In this document: positions 17,983-28,316 of the stretch, piece after piece
How the letters are laid out: each line of letters starts with the position of its first letter
Numbering within the stretch: position 1 is the first letter of the stretch
NCBI RefSeq assembly: GCF_000214475.1
Contig: NZ_AFII01000001.1
Location: forward strand, 372,001 to 436,000
DNA: 64,000 bases
Direction: 5' to 3'
Origin: Parvimonas sp. oral taxon 110 str. F0139
Lineage (GTDB): Bacteria; Bacillota; Clostridia; Tissierellales; Peptoniphilaceae
Position numbers and translations under genes: made by a program
Notes under the pieces: model-generated
Databases searched by the model: none
Seen by the model: the letters and a program-made list of their open reading frames with translations, nothing else
What the model was told of the DNA's origin: nothing

Positions 17983-17989
17983 AATAGTA

Positions 17990-18241
17990 TTAATCTTTTA
18001 TATAATTTTCAAGAAATTCTTCAAGTATCTCATCTCTACTAACTTGTCTAATTAAACCTCTAGCATTATTATAACTAGTAATATAAGTAGGATCCCCTGA
18101 AAGAATATATCCTATAATTTGATTTTTTGGATTATATCCCTTACTTTCTAGTGCACAATACACTATTTTTATAATTTCTCTAATACTTTTCTTATCAGTT
18201 GGTATTTCAATTCTCATTGTTTCATTGAATTCGTTTGACAT
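17990..18241 (-). CDS. ireB: IreB family regulatory phosphoprotein (UPF0297)
   Basis: An 83-residue protein with the family core SIREIIKIVYCALESKGYNP and the end block QIIGYILSGDPTYITSYNNARGLI (seen in two parts). In Enterococcus IreB is phosphorylated on N-terminal threonines by the Ser/Thr kinase IreK and tunes cephalosporin resistance; a Thr is present at residue 8. It lies 15 nt after alaS, the usual place. Confidence 0.9.
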   Translation of the reverse strand: MSNEFNETMRIEIPTDKKSIREIIKIVYCALESKGYNPKNQIIGYILSGDPTYITSYNNARGLIRQVSRDEILEEFLENYIKD

Positions 18242-18256
18242 ATAATCCCTCCTATT

Positions 18257-20862
18257 TTAAAATTGAGATTTTAAAATCTCCTCAGCTTGTTCTAAAGCAA
18301 AATCAACTTTACTTAAGTCTTTACCTCCTGCTGATGCGATATCTGGTCTACCGCCACCGTTACCACCAACAAGTTTAGCGACTTCTTTAACAATATTTCC
18401 AGCATTAATTTTTCTTGCATTCAAATCTTTACTTACTCCAACTGTAAAAGTAAGTTTTCCTTGATAAACATTAGCAAACACTATTACACTTGTACCCAAT
18501 TTATCTCTTAATTTATCAATTAAATCTCTTAAGTCATTTTGATTTTCAAATTCTACTTTTTTACCTATAAAAGAAATACCTTCTATATCTTTCTTTTCAG
18601 CAATAAAAGCATCTAAACTATTCAAAGTCATTTGAGATTTAATTTCTTTAAGTTCTTTTTCTAATGACTTTATGTCATCAGTAAGAGAATCCACTTTAGA
18701 AACTAACTCTGACTTTTTACACTTTAACACATTTGAAACTTCTTCGATTTGATTTTCAGTCTTCTTTAGGTACTCGTAAACACTTCTTCCTGTAATAGCT
18801 TCAATTCTTCTAACTCCTGCAGCAACACTTGATTCTGAAATTATTTTAAACATCTGAATTTCACTAACATTTTTTACATGAGTACCACCACAAAGTTCTA
18901 TTGACCAACCACCAAATGAGACTACTCTTACTACATCCTTATATTTGTCTTCAAATAGTCCAATAGCTCCCATTTTTGATGATTCTTCTAATGACATTTC
19001 TTCTACAATTGTATTAAGATTTAAAGCTATCTTATCATTTACAATCTGCTCTACTCTTTTTAAATCTTCAGTACTTATAGCTTCAAAATGAGTAATATCA
19101 AATCTTAATTTATTTGCATCTACTAAAGAACCTGCTTGATTAATATGATTACCTAAAACTTCAATTAAGGCTTGATGTAAAAGATGTGTTGCAGAATGGT
19201 TTTTCATAATATCACGTCTATTATTTACATCAATTCTAAATGTTAATTCATCATTTAGCTTAACTTCTCCACAAATTACCTCAACACTATGGAATATTCC
19301 ATTATTTTATTTTTCTTAGTATCTAAAACTTTAAGTTCACAGTTTTCACCAACAATAATTCCTATATCTCCAACTTGTCCTCCACCTTCACCATAGAAAA
19401 CAGTTTTATCAGAAACTAAAAGAGCTCTATCTCCTTGACTTAAAGTTGAAACTTCTGCTTCATCTTTAAATAATTTTATTACTTTTCCAACACATTCATT
19501 TTCAGTATAACCCAAAAATTCTGTTTCTTTTAATGCTTTTAAATAATCAGTATTCTTTTCACTCCAACCTGCTGATGAAATATTTCTACCTTCTCTAGCT
19601 CTAATCTTTTGGTCTTGCATATTTTTATTAAAAGCCTCTTCATCAACTTCCATTTTTTCTTCTTCTAAAATTTCTTTTGTCAAATCTAAAGGAAATCCAT
19701 AAGTATCATACAATTTAAATGCTTTCTCTCCAGATAGAATCTTTGAATTTTTTGATTTTTCATCTTCTATATAAGAATTTAAAATACCTAAACCTTGTTC
19801 TATTGTTTCTTGAAATTTAGATTCTTCAGCATTTAAAATCTTAAAAATTCTTTCACTATCTTCCAATAATTCAGGATACTCCGTATTATATGCTTCCATA
19901 ACAACTTTTGAAACATCTACTAAGAAATTATCCTTAATTCCCAACAATTTGCCATGTCTTGCTGCACGTCTTATTAGTCTTCTTAAAACATAACCTCTTT
20001 GTTCATTACTAGGAATTACACCATCATATATTAAAAATGTCATAGCTCTAGCATGATCGGCTATTACTCTTATAGAAATATCAGAGATTTCATTTGATTT
20101 ATATTGAACACCCGATATTTCTTCTATTTTCTTAATTATAGTATCTACTAAGCCTATTTCAAATATATTATCTTTTTCTTCTAAAACCAAAGTAAGTCTT
20201 TCAAGTCCCATACCTGTATCAATATTTGGATGCTCTAATCTATGGTAATTTCCATCTTTATCTTTATTAAATTGAGTAAAAACTAAATTCCATATTTCCA
20301 TAAATCTATCATCAGGATTAGTATATTTTTCTCCTCTATCATACATTATTTCAGAGCAAGGACCACAAGGGCCAACTTCTAATTCCCAAAAGTTATCTTC
20401 TTTTCCAAGTCTTTGAATTTTTTCTGCTGGAAGTCCAACTTCATTTCTCCAAATATTATAAGCTTCATCATCTTCTTCATAAACAGTTACTGATAATAAA
20501 TTTTTATCCATTTCTAGTTTTTCAGTAAGAAATTCCCAAGCCCATGTTATAGCTTCTCTTTTAAAATAATCTCCAAAAGAAAAATTCCCTAACATTTCAA
20601 AAAAAGTTCCATGTCTTTGAGTTTTTCCTACATTATCTATATCTGCTGTTCTAATACATTTTTGACTAGAAGTAGCTCTATTTTTACTCATTTTTTTTAC
20701 TCCAGTAAAATAATCTTTTAATGGAGCCATTCCAGCATTTATAAGTAAAAGACTTTTATCATTGTTTGGTATTAAAGGATAACTTTTTAAACGCAAATGT
20801 CCTTTACTTTCAAAAAATTCTAAATATTCTTCTCTTATTTCATTTAATCCTAGTTTTCTCAT
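18257..20862 (-). CDS. alaS: Alanyl-tRNA synthetase (one frameshift)
   Basis: AlaRS charges and edits tRNA-Ala. Two frames join into 868 residues, the usual family length, if one base is restored near 19300-19310. The first part (from ATG 20862) has [22 protein letters not shown], the class II motifs around [20 protein letters not shown] and [11 protein letters not shown], and [15 protein letters not shown]. The second part has the editing-domain zinc motif [12 protein letters not shown] with ELCGGTHV, then the coiled region and the C-terminal [17 protein letters not shown] block. Both halves are well conserved and the gene is essential. I therefore read the break as a consensus error. Confidence 0.93.
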
Positions 20863-20871
20863 ATATCCCTC

Positions 20872-22074
20872 TTAATCATTAATTTTATCTTTGTATAAAT
20901 ATTTTTTTACATATGGATTTGTATGTTTATAAATTATCTTTATAACCGCTGCAACTGGTACAGAGAAAATCATACCAAAAACTCCAAACATTCCGCCGCC
21001 TATTATTAATAGTATCAAAACTATTAGTGGATGCATTCCTGTACTATCTCCCAGTATTTTTGGCCCCAAAATATTATTTTCAAGCCATTGAACAAAACAA
21101 AATAGAACAGCAACCCAGAAAGCAGTAAAAGGTCCTTTAAATAATGCTAGTAGAACCGCAGGTACAAAGCCTAAAAATGGTCCAATATATGGAATAATAT
21201 CTGCTACACATGTTATAACACCTATTACAAAGGAAAACTCAATTCCAAATGCCATAAGATATATCATAGTAGCTACTCCTACAAATATAGCCATTATAAT
21301 TCTGCCTCTTACAAACATAGACAGCGATTCATCTATTTCTCTCCAAATTTTAACCAAAAAGTTTTCATACCTATCAGGAACATTTTTGCTTATAACATCT
21401 AAAATTTTATCTTTTTCAAGCAACAAATAAAATGTTATTACAGGAATTAAAATTAATTGAATAACAACTCCTATAAAACTTGAAATTCCAGCTACCATTC
21501 CCGTAATCCATGTTGCAGAGTATGACAATAATGTATTGGCAATCTTTACTAGTTGTCCATTAATTCCAGTTATAAATTCACTAATAAACGGAGCATCTGT
21601 AAATAAATCTTGTCTAATTCTATCACTATAATCTACAAAATTTTTAACCATATCAGGCAATGAAAATAATAAATGTTTAAACTGCCTAAATGTACTTGGA
21701 AATATTCCAATAGCTAAAACAAAAATTGCTAATGCAATTATAATATAAATAAGTATTATAGCATATAATCTTTTTATATTTTTCTTCTCTAAAAATTTCA
21801 TAAATGGATTTAAAATATAAGCAATTATCACGGATGCTATAAAAGTAAATAATGTTATCCTTAAAATTGGATAAGTCCTAAATAAAAAGCATATTATAAA
21901 AGCAATTAAAATATACAATAATATTCTTAAAATTTTTAATTTATTAAATCTTATTTTATCATCATCTTCTAACTTTCTATTAGAAAATTGAATAAATACA
22001 TATATTCCAACTATTAATAAAACAGAAATCAATATTTTTATAGTAATATTTAAAACAGAATCAAAATTTAACAT
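20872..22074 (-). CDS. AI-2E family transporter (PerM-like membrane protein)
   Basis: The 400-residue integral membrane protein has about eight hydrophobic segments, including a pair near residues 5-25 and 45-65, IIAYILNPFMKFLEKKNIKR at about 83, and the family core VADIIPYIGPFLGFVPAVLLAL at about 290. VLILLIIGGGMFGVFGMIFSVP is near the C-terminus. Family members export small molecules or Na+, and the substrate here is unknown. The gene lies between nifS and alaS with 9-11 nt gaps. Confidence 0.88.
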   Translation of the reverse strand: MLNFDSVLNITIKILISVLLIVGIYVFIQFSNRKLEDDDKIRFNKLKILRILLYILIAFIICFLFRTYPILRITLFTFIASVIIAYILNPFMKFLEKKNIKRLYAIILIYIIIALAIFVLAIGIFPSTFRQFKHLLFSLPDMVKNFVDYSDRIRQDLFTDAPFISEFITGINGQLVKIANTLLSYSATWITGMVAGISSFIGVVIQLILIPVITFYLLLEKDKILDVISKNVPDRYENFLVKIWREIDESLSMFVRGRIIMAIFVGVATMIYLMAFGIEFSFVIGVITCVADIIPYIGPFLGFVPAVLLALFKGPFTAFWVAVLFCFVQWLENNILGPKILGDSTGMHPLIVLILLIIGGGMFGVFGMIFSVPVAAVIKIIYKHTNPYVKKYLYKDKIND

Positions 22075-22085
22075 ATTACCTCCAC

Positions 22086-23228
22086 CTAATTAATTATTTC
22101 TTTTAAAGCTATAATAAATTCATCTATTTCCTCAAAAGTATTATTCTCTCCAAAACTTATTCTTATAGCACTATTCTTTAATTCTTCATCAATATCCATT
22201 GCTGTTAAAACATGAGAATTTTCAACAGATCCGCTGCTACATGCAGAACCACCCGAAACGCATATTCCTTTAAAATCCATAGACATAATAAGCATTTCTT
22301 TATCTATTCCTAAAAAAGATATATTTATATTTCCAGAAGATCTATTTTCTATAGAACCATTAATTTTATAGTTTTCAAAATTTTCTTTTATTTTCTTCAA
22401 AAAATAATTTCTTAATGCAAATCTCTTAGAAACATTCTCTTCTCTTTTAATTCTTAAAATATCAATAGCTTTCGAAAAACCAACTATCCCAGCAACATTT
22501 TCAGTTCCTGCTCGCCTTGATCGTTCTTGACTCCCTCCAAAGATAAAATTTTCAATATCTGTTCCTGATTTTATATATAAAGCACCTATTCCTTTTGGAG
22601 CATGAACCTTATGGCCAGAAATAGAAAGCAAATCAACATTCAAATCTTTAACATCAATTTCAAGTTCAGATAAAGCTTGAACTGCATCTGTATGAAAAAC
22701 TATATTTGAATTTTTTTCCTTTACAAAACTACAAATTGTTTTTATATCTTGAATAGTTCCAACTTCATTATTAACATACATAACAGATACTAAAATTGTA
22801 TCTTCTCTTATTGCATCCACAATATCTTTTTTATCTATAAAACCTTCTTTATCGGGATTAATAAAAGTAACATCAAAACCTCTATTTTCTAAAAATTTTG
22901 CAGTTTCTATGATTGCAGAGTGTTCAAAGGCTGTTAATATAATATGACCATTTTTTCTTCCCTTAAACAAAGTAAGTCCCATAAGAGCCCAATTATCTGC
23001 TTCTGTCCCTCCAGATGTAAAAAATAACTCATTTTTTTCGGCATTTATGTAATTGGAAATATTCTCTCTTGACTTTTCAATAGCAACTCTAGATTTTTGT
23101 GAAAATTCATAAAGAGAAGAAGGATTAGAATAATTAAAAATCAAAAACTTCTTCATTTCATTAAAAATTTCTTCATTTAAACTTGTAGTCGCGAAATTAT
23201 CAAAATAAATAATATTACTCATATACAT
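22086..23228 (-). CDS. Cysteine desulfurase (NifS/IscS family)
   Basis: A PLP enzyme that moves sulfur from cysteine to a protein persulfide for Fe-S cluster or tRNA thiolation. It has 380 residues. IYFDNFATTSLNEEI is the N-terminal block, TSGGTEADNWAL contacts PLP, and SISGHKVHAPKGIGALYI holds the PLP lysine (about residue 207). GGSACSSGS carries the active-site cysteine in a short loop, and RAGTENVAGIVGF is conserved. There are ATGs at 23228 and 23222; the first is 4 nt after GGAG. No scaffold or mnmA gene is adjacent, so its specific acceptor is unclear. Confidence 0.93.
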   Translation of the reverse strand: MYMSNIIYFDNFATTSLNEEIFNEMKKFLIFNYSNPSSLYEFSQKSRVAIEKSRENISNYINAEKNELFFTSGGTEADNWALMGLTLFKGRKNGHIILTAFEHSAIIETAKFLENRGFDVTFINPDKEGFIDKKDIVDAIREDTILVSVMYVNNEVGTIQDIKTICSFVKEKNSNIVFHTDAVQALSELEIDVKDLNVDLLSISGHKVHAPKGIGALYIKSGTDIENFIFGGSQERSRRAGTENVAGIVGFSKAIDILRIKREENVSKRFALRNYFLKKIKENFENYKINGSIENRSSGNINISFLGIDKEMLIMSMDFKGICVSGGSACSSGSVENSHVLTAMDIDEELKNSAIRISFGENNTFEEIDEFIIALKEIIN

Positions 23229-23260
23229 AAAACTCCATTTTTTAAAAATACATTACCATA

Positions 23261-23289
23261 ATTATACTCCAAAATGCTATAAATTACAA
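23261..23289 (-). promoter_or_regulatory. nifS-alaS operon promoter
   Basis: On the minus strand, TTGTAA, a 17-nt spacer and TATAAT, 33 nt upstream of the nifS start. The rest of the AT-rich gap 23290-23470 shows no ORF or structure I can name. Confidence 0.75.
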
Positions 23290-23472
23290 GAAAACATAAT
23301 AAAAAGTACAAAAATAATAGTAATTACTCATTTTAAAAATCAAATTATTGTATTTATTATTTTATCAATTAGCTTGTTTAGTTTAAGAAAAAAATTTCCA
23401 AATATTCTATAAAATATACTCTAACGAATCTATAATAATCTTATAAAAAATCTTTCATTCTATTTTTTATAC

Positions 23473-23498
23473 AAAAAAGGCACTGATTAATCAGTGCC
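23473..23498 (-). terminator. Terminator of the ribosomal superoperon
   Basis: An 8-bp GC-rich stem GGCACTGA/TCAGTGCC with a TTAA loop and TTTTTT on the minus strand, 45 nt after the rplQ stop. Confidence 0.92.
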
Positions 23499-23542
23499 TT
23501 TAGTAAAATTTTATTAAAATCTAATATTAGCCTTTAAGCAAA

Positions 23543-23887
23543 TTATTTTACTAATTCTAAAATCGCCATTTCAGCTGCGTCCCCTTGTCTAGGTCCTAGC
23601 TTTAATATTCTTGTATATCCACCATTTCTTTCTTTATAAAGTGGAGCAATTTCTTCGAATAGCTTATGAACTGTTTCAGTCTTGTAAATATAAGCTAAAG
23701 CTTGTCTTCTTGCATGAAGATCGCCTTTTTTTCCAAGAGTTATCATCTTTTCAGCTACTCTTCTAGTTTCCTTTGCTCTTGTCAACGTAGTTTCAATCTT
23801 ACCATTTTCAATAAGAGATTGAACTTGATTTCTAAGCATTGCATCTCTATGATCAGCTCTACGTCCAAGTTTTCTTAAATTAGCCAA
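23543..23887 (-). CDS. rplQ: 50S ribosomal protein L17
   Basis: L17 lies near the polypeptide exit tunnel of the 50S subunit. The 114-residue product shows [49 protein letters not shown] and the ending [14 protein letters not shown]. It is the last gene of the superoperon, 17 nt after rpoA, with the operon terminator behind it. Confidence 0.97.
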   Translation of the reverse strand: MANLRKLGRRADHRDAMLRNQVQSLIENGKIETTLTRAKETRRVAEKMITLGKKGDLHARRQALAYIYKTETVHKLFEEIAPLYKERNGGYTRILKLGPRQGDAAEMAILELVK

Positions 23888-23904
23888 AGTACTACCTCCT
23901 CTTT

Positions 23905-24846
23905 TTATTCTTCATCTAAAAATTTTAAACCTAATTCATGTATTTTATCTACTACTTCTTCTACAGATTTCTTACCAAAGTTTTTAATCTTCTTTAGCTG
24001 TTCTATATCTTGTGAAATAATATCTTTAACTGTATCAAGATTTGCTCGTTTCAAACAGTTAAAACTTCTAAGGGATAAATCTAATTCTTCAACACTCTTT
24101 GATAAAACACTATTAGTGTCTAAATTTTTACCATCTTTTATACTTGAATTATCAAGGTTAATGTCTGGTAGTGATCTAAATAGACTTAAGTAATCTATAA
24201 AAATTCCAGCACCTGTTGAAAGAGCTTCTTGTGGAGTAATAGTTCCATTTGTCCAAACTTCAATTTCAAGTTTGTCAAAATCTATACTTTGTCCAACTCT
24301 AGTATTCCCTACCATAAAGTTTACTTTCTTTACAGGAGAAAAAGAAGAATCAACTGCTATTGAATTAATATCGCAATATTCTTTATTCAAGTCGCTAACT
24401 CTATAGCCCTTACCATTTAAGACTAATAAATCCATACGGATTTCTCCCTCTTCATTAAGAGTTGTTATATAATGATCTTTATTAGCTATTTCAACATTTT
24501 GATTTTCAGAAATATCTCCAGCTGTTACAACTTTTGGCCCTTTTACATTTAATTCTAATATCACTGGCTCATCATTGAATTTCTTTAATGCAATTCCCTT
24601 AATATTAATTAAAATTTCTGGAACATCAGCTATTGAACCCTTAATAGTAGTAAACTCATGTCCGACACCATCAATTTTAACAGTTGCTATGGCAGAACCA
24701 GGAAGAGAGCCTAAAAGTACTCTTCTCATTGAATTCCCTAATGTAGTACCATATCCTCTATCAAGAGGCATAATAGCAAATTTACCATAGTTTTTTTCAA
24801 GATCTATATCTAAAACTTCAATATTTGTATTTAAATCTTCTGTCAT
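23905..24846 (-). CDS. rpoA: RNA polymerase alpha subunit
   Basis: Alpha dimerises to start RNA polymerase assembly, and its C-terminal domain contacts UP elements and activators. It has 313 residues. The N-terminal domain carries [45 protein letters not shown] and [20 protein letters not shown] linker lies near 230-245. The C-terminal domain has [19 protein letters not shown] and [13 protein letters not shown]. The start is at ATG 24846 after AAGGAGGATAA. The gene normally before it, rpsD, is absent; a hairpin (24879-24904) fills the gap. Confidence 0.97.
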   Translation of the reverse strand: MTEDLNTNIEVLDIDLEKNYGKFAIMPLDRGYGTTLGNSMRRVLLGSLPGSAIATVKIDGVGHEFTTIKGSIADVPEILINIKGIALKKFNDEPVILELNVKGPKVVTAGDISENQNVEIANKDHYITTLNEEGEIRMDLLVLNGKGYRVSDLNKEYCDINSIAVDSSFSPVKKVNFMVGNTRVGQSIDFDKLEIEVWTNGTITPQEALSTGAGIFIDYLSLFRSLPDINLDNSSIKDGKNLDTNSVLSKSVEELDLSLRSFNCLKRANLDTVKDIISQDIEQLKKIKNFGKKSVEEVVDKIHELGLKFLDEE

Positions 24847-24878
24847 AGACTTTATCCTCCTTAGTCTAATTCATATTG

Positions 24879-24904
24879 AAACTTTTAAATACCTTTAAAA
24901 GTTT
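24879..24904 (-). other. Intercistronic hairpin between rpsK and rpoA
   Basis: An 11-bp AT-rich inverted repeat AAACTTTTAAA/TTTAAAAGTTT without a T-tract. It may be a processing or stabilising element. It sits where rpsD lies in many Firmicutes. Confidence 0.45.
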
Positions 24905-24908
24905 ACAA

Positions 24909-25304
24909 TTACACTCTTCTTCTCTTTGGTGGTCTACAACCATTATGTGGAATTGGAGTAACATCCTTAATTAAACTAACTTCAAGTCCAGTAGCTTGCA
25001 ATGATCTGATAGCAGCTTCTCTACCTGATCCAGGTCCTTTAACATAAACTTCTACAACTTTTAGTCCATGTTCCATAGCTTTTTTTGCAGCTTCTTCAGC
25101 AGCTTGTTGTGCAGCAAATGGAGTAGATTTTCTTGATCCTCTAAAACCTAATTGTCCAGCACTTGCCCAAGAAATTACATTACCGTTTAAATCACTAAGA
25201 GTTACCATAGTGTTATTAAATGAAGAAACGATATGAGCTTGTCCTTTTTCAATATTTTTACGCTCTCTTCTTTTAACACGAGCTTTTTGTTTCTTAATTG
25301 CCAA
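24909..25304 (-). CDS. rpsK: 30S ribosomal protein S11
   Basis: S11 is part of the 30S platform near the mRNA exit. The 131-residue product shows [58 protein letters not shown] and the ending [11 protein letters not shown]. Gap to rpsM is 13 nt. The N-terminus is slightly longer and basic ([13 protein letters not shown]), as in other Firmicutes. Confidence 0.97.
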   Translation of the reverse strand: MAIKKQKARVKRRERKNIEKGQAHIVSSFNNTMVTLSDLNGNVISWASAGQLGFRGSRKSTPFAAQQAAEEAAKKAMEHGLKVVEVYVKGPGSGREAAIRSLQATGLEVSLIKDVTPIPHNGCRPPKRRRV

Positions 25305-25317
25305 TTAAATCCCCTCC

Positions 25318-25686
25318 TTATTTACCTTTTTTTGTACCAGAAACTTTCTTTGGACCTTTTCTAGTTCTGGCATTATTTTTAGTATTTTGTCCTCTTACAG
25401 GTAAACCTCTTCTATGTCTGATTCCTCTGTAACAGTTAATTTCTCTTAATCTCTTAATATTCATAGCGATTTCTCTACGTAAATCACCTTCAACAAGATA
25501 TTTATCTATTTCAGCTCTTATTAAAGCAACTTCAGCTTCAGTTAAATCTTTAACTCTTGTATCTGGGTTGATTCCAGCATTTCTAAGAATATCATTTGAA
25601 GTCTTTCTACCTATACCATAGATATAAGTCAAACCTATTTCTACCCTTTTTTCTCTTGGTAAGTCGACACCTACAATTCTTGCCAC
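25318..25686 (-). CDS. rpsM: 30S ribosomal protein S13
   Basis: S13 sits in the 30S head and contacts L5 and the P-site tRNA. The 122-residue product has [20 protein letters not shown], the helix-two-turn-helix [17 protein letters not shown], and the C-terminal tail [19 protein letters not shown] ending in lysines. It follows rpmJ by 23 nt. Confidence 0.97.
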   Translation of the reverse strand: MARIVGVDLPREKRVEIGLTYIYGIGRKTSNDILRNAGINPDTRVKDLTEAEVALIRAEIDKYLVEGDLRREIAMNIKRLREINCYRGIRHRRGLPVRGQNTKNNARTRKGPKKVSGTKKGK

Positions 25687-25709
25687 TGTTACCTACACCT
25701 CCATCTTCA

Positions 25710-25823
25710 TTAACCTTGTTTTTGTTTGTGCTTTGGATTTTCACAAATCACCATTACTCTACCTTTTCTTCTGATGATTTTACATTTTTCGCACATTTTT
25801 TTCACTGATGGTCTTACTTTCAT
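25710..25823 (-). CDS. rpmJ: 50S ribosomal protein L36, zinc-binding form
   Basis: A 37-residue protein, [20 protein letters not shown] at the start and [12 protein letters not shown] at the end. The zinc ligands CxxC, C and H are all present, so this is the zinc-binding type. The ATG at 25823 follows GGAGG. It lies between infA and rpsM, the standard place. Confidence 0.93.
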   Translation of the reverse strand: MKVRPSVKKMCEKCKIIRRKGRVMVICENPKHKQKQG

Positions 25824-25839
25824 TTAAGTCCCTCCTATG

Positions 25840-26058
25840 CTACTTGTTTCGCCAAGTTATTCTTCCTTTTGTTAAATCATAAGGTGATAGTTCAACTAAT
25901 ACCTTATCTCCAGGAAGAATTCTTATATAATTCATTCTTAATTTTCCTGATATATGAGCTGTTATTTCATGACCATTTGCAAGTTTAACCTTGAATATAG
26001 TATTTGGCATAGCATCAATAACAGTTCCTTCAACTTCTATAACATCCTTTTTGGACAT
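25840..26058 (-). CDS. infA: Translation initiation factor IF-1
   Basis: IF-1 binds the A site of the 30S subunit during initiation. The 72-residue OB-fold protein has [57 protein letters not shown] and ends WRNK. The start is at ATG 26058 after AGGAGG. It follows the KOW-protein gene by 12 nt; no map gene precedes it. Confidence 0.97.
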   Translation of the reverse strand: MSKKDVIEVEGTVIDAMPNTIFKVKLANGHEITAHISGKLRMNYIRILPGDKVLVELSPYDLTKGRITWRNK

Positions 26059-26070
26059 TTAAAGAACCTC

Positions 26071-26352
26071 CTATTTTTCTACATTATCCTGTATATATGA
26101 TTTTAATAATTTTCTCAAATTAGAATCATTAAATGATAATGGATTCAAACTAAAATCTTTAAGCACGTCATTATAAATTTGCAAATGCTTTGACTTTTTA
26201 AGTTTAGGTTTAGAAAGAGGTCTGTTACTACCATTAGCAACTTTTACTAATGATGAACTAATTACCTCAACTATGATCATTACTTCGCCCTTGTCACGGC
26301 CCTTAAGTGATTTTACAACCTGACCTACTTTAAAATCAAAATTTAGATCCAT
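26071..26352 (-). CDS. KOW-domain RNA-binding protein (L14e/L6e/L27e-like)
   Basis: A 93-residue protein with a KOW motif at its N-terminus (FKVGQVVKSLKGRDKGEVMI) and a basic stretch (SKPKLKKSKHLQIYNDV). Clostridial genomes often carry such a gene between adk or map and infA. It is thought to be ribosome-associated, but its role has not been established. The C-terminal 30 residues (LNPLSFNDSNLRKLLKSYI) are not recognised. Confidence 0.8.
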   Translation of the reverse strand: MDLNFDFKVGQVVKSLKGRDKGEVMIIVEVISSSLVKVANGSNRPLSKPKLKKSKHLQIYNDVLKDFSLNPLSFNDSNLRKLLKSYIQDNVEK

Positions 26353-26378
26353 AGTATACTCTCCAAAATGTTAGACAT

Positions 26379-27020
26379 TTAAGAAAGAGACTCCTTAATT
26401 TGTGAAAAGACATCCTCAATAGACAAAGTACCATCAACAGTTAAAATCAATCCTAAATTCTTGTAAAAATCAATTAATGGAAAAGTCTGCTTTTCATATA
26501 CTTCTATACGATCTAATACAGTTTTTTCATTATCATCCGCTCTCTGAATAACTTCTCCTGAGCACTTATCACAAACTCCATCTTTTAATGTTGGTTTATT
26601 ATCTACATGATAAGTTTCTCCACAGTTTTTACAAACTCTTCTTCCAGAAAGTCTTTTTACTAAAATATTTTTATCAACATCAATGTTTATAACCTTATCT
26701 AGTTTAAGACCTCTTTCTTCTAAGCCTTTTTGTAAAGCTTCTGCTTGATTAATTGTTCTTGGAAAACCATCTAGTAAAAATCCTTTTTTACAGTCATCCT
26801 TTGATAATCTGTCCCAAACCAAATCAATAGTAAGTTCATCAGGTACTAATTGACCTTTATCTAAATATGACTTTACTTTTTTTCCAAGTTCTGTTTCATT
26901 TTTAATATTATGTCTAAAAATATCTCCTGTTGAAATATGAGTTATACCATATTCCGCAACGATACTTGACGCTTGAGTTCCCTTTCCTGCCCCAGGGGGT
27001 CCTAACAAAATTAGTCTCAT
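26379..27020 (-). CDS. adk: Adenylate kinase, zinc-lid form
   Basis: Adk converts ATP and AMP to two ADP. The 213-residue product has the P-loop LLGPPGAGKGTQA, ISTGDIFR, the AMP-binding GFLLDGFPRTINQAEAL and GRRVCKNCGETYH. The lid carries two cysteine pairs (CKNC and CDKC), the zinc-binding lid typical of Gram-positives. It follows secY by 17 nt and precedes the KOW gene. Confidence 0.97.
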   Translation of the reverse strand: MRLILLGPPGAGKGTQASSIVAEYGITHISTGDIFRHNIKNETELGKKVKSYLDKGQLVPDELTIDLVWDRLSKDDCKKGFLLDGFPRTINQAEALQKGLEERGLKLDKVINIDVDKNILVKRLSGRRVCKNCGETYHVDNKPTLKDGVCDKCSGEVIQRADDNEKTVLDRIEVYEKQTFPLIDFYKNLGLILTVDGTLSIEDVFSQIKESLS

Positions 27021-27037
27021 ATTTTATCTCCTATAAA

Positions 27038-28315
27038 CTATTTATTCAAAAAACCTTTATAGTGTCTCATTAACATCATAGATTCTATTTGTTTCATTGT
27101 TTCAATTACAACACCAACTATAATTATAGCTGATGTTCCACCAAAATTAATTTTCATTCCACTTAAACGTGAAATAACTATTGGTGCTGAAGCAATTAAT
27201 GCTAGTATAATAGAACCTGAGAAAGTAATTCTATTTGATATTTTTTGTAAATATTCTCCGGTAGGCTTGCCAGGTCTGATTCCTGGAATAAATCCACCAT
27301 ATTGTTGTAAATTTTTTGCGTATTCAACAGTATTAAATTGAATTGATGAATAAAAGAATCCAAACAATATAATCAACATAAAATTCAATATTGAATATAC
27401 ATAAACACCAACTGAACCTTCAACTGTTAAGTATGAACTAATCCAACTTGGAGTCCCACCAGAAAATAATAATGAAAGAGTTTGTGGCATAGCTAATAAA
27501 GATGATGCAAAGATTACTGGCATTACACCACTCATATTAACTTTTACAGGAATATGAGTAGCTTGTCCCCCATACATCTTCCTTCCAACAACCTTCTTAG
27601 CATATTGAACTGTGATTTTTCTTTCACCTTCATTTATAAGTACAACAATTACAACTATTGCAATAGCAGCAAGTACAACACCTATTATTGTTAAAATTCC
27701 AACTGTTCCAGTCGCAATTCCATAAATAAATGTTCCTACTTGTGTTGGTAAATTAGAAACAATACCAAGGAAGATAATAATTGAAATACCATTACCAATT
27801 CCTTTTTCAGTAATCATTTCGCCTAACCAAACTAAGAACATAGAACCTGCTAATAAAGATGTAATAATCAATGCTGATTGAATATATCCTTTAGCAACTA
27901 TTGCTTTTGCAAATAATCCATTTGCTATTGCCATAGCTTCAAATATTCCAAGTATTACTGCGCCTATCTTAGTATATTTTGCAACTTTTTTTCTACCCAT
28001 TTCACCATCTCTGGCAATTTCGCCAAGTCTTGGGAATGCAATAGTAAGAAGTTGAACAACTATTGATGCAGTAATGTATGGATAAATACTTAGAGCAAAA
28101 ACGCTCATTTGTTTTAAACTACCACCGGCAAGTAAATCTAACAAATTTACTAAACCTCCAGCATTACTACTCATGAGTTTATTAACAACTGTTTTATCCA
28201 TAAATGGAATTGGAATAATATTCCCAAGTCTATAAACAACAATCATCAATAGTGTAAAAATCATTTTACTTCTGATTTCTTTTATTCTCCACGCATTTGA
28301 TAGAGTCTTGAACAT
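27038..28315 (-). CDS. secY: Protein translocase subunit SecY
   Basis: SecY is the pore of the Sec translocon in the membrane. It has 425 residues with about ten hydrophobic segments. Landmarks are RSKMIFTLLMIVVYRLGNII, the plug-region LVNLLDLLAGGSLKQMSVFA, ITEKGIGNGISIIIF, the cytoplasmic loop RKMYGGQATHIPVKVNMSGV and FNTVEYAKNLQQYGGFIPGI. It starts 1 nt after the rplO stop. Confidence 0.97.
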   Translation of the reverse strand: MFKTLSNAWRIKEIRSKMIFTLLMIVVYRLGNIIPIPFMDKTVVNKLMSSNAGGLVNLLDLLAGGSLKQMSVFALSIYPYITASIVVQLLTIAFPRLGEIARDGEMGRKKVAKYTKIGAVILGIFEAMAIANGLFAKAIVAKGYIQSALIITSLLAGSMFLVWLGEMITEKGIGNGISIIIFLGIVSNLPTQVGTFIYGIATGTVGILTIIGVVLAAIAIVVIVVLINEGERKITVQYAKKVVGRKMYGGQATHIPVKVNMSGVMPVIFASSLLAMPQTLSLLFSGGTPSWISSYLTVEGSVGVYVYSILNFMLIILFGFFYSSIQFNTVEYAKNLQQYGGFIPGIRPGKPTGEYLQKISNRITFSGSIILALIASAPIVISRLSGMKINFGGTSAIIIVGVVIETMKQIESMMLMRHYKGFLNK

Positions 28316-28316
28316 A

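Noticed and set aside
17550..17987. Plus-strand ORF of 145 codons opposite ruvX
   Set aside because: It is antisense to a conserved gene, with low-complexity Ile/Ser/Phe composition and no ribosome binding site.
18243..20880. T-box leader for alaS or trpS
   Set aside because: alaS follows the permease gene by only 9 nt and the trpS leader is about 80 nt and contains the pnp terminator; no T-box core motif is present.
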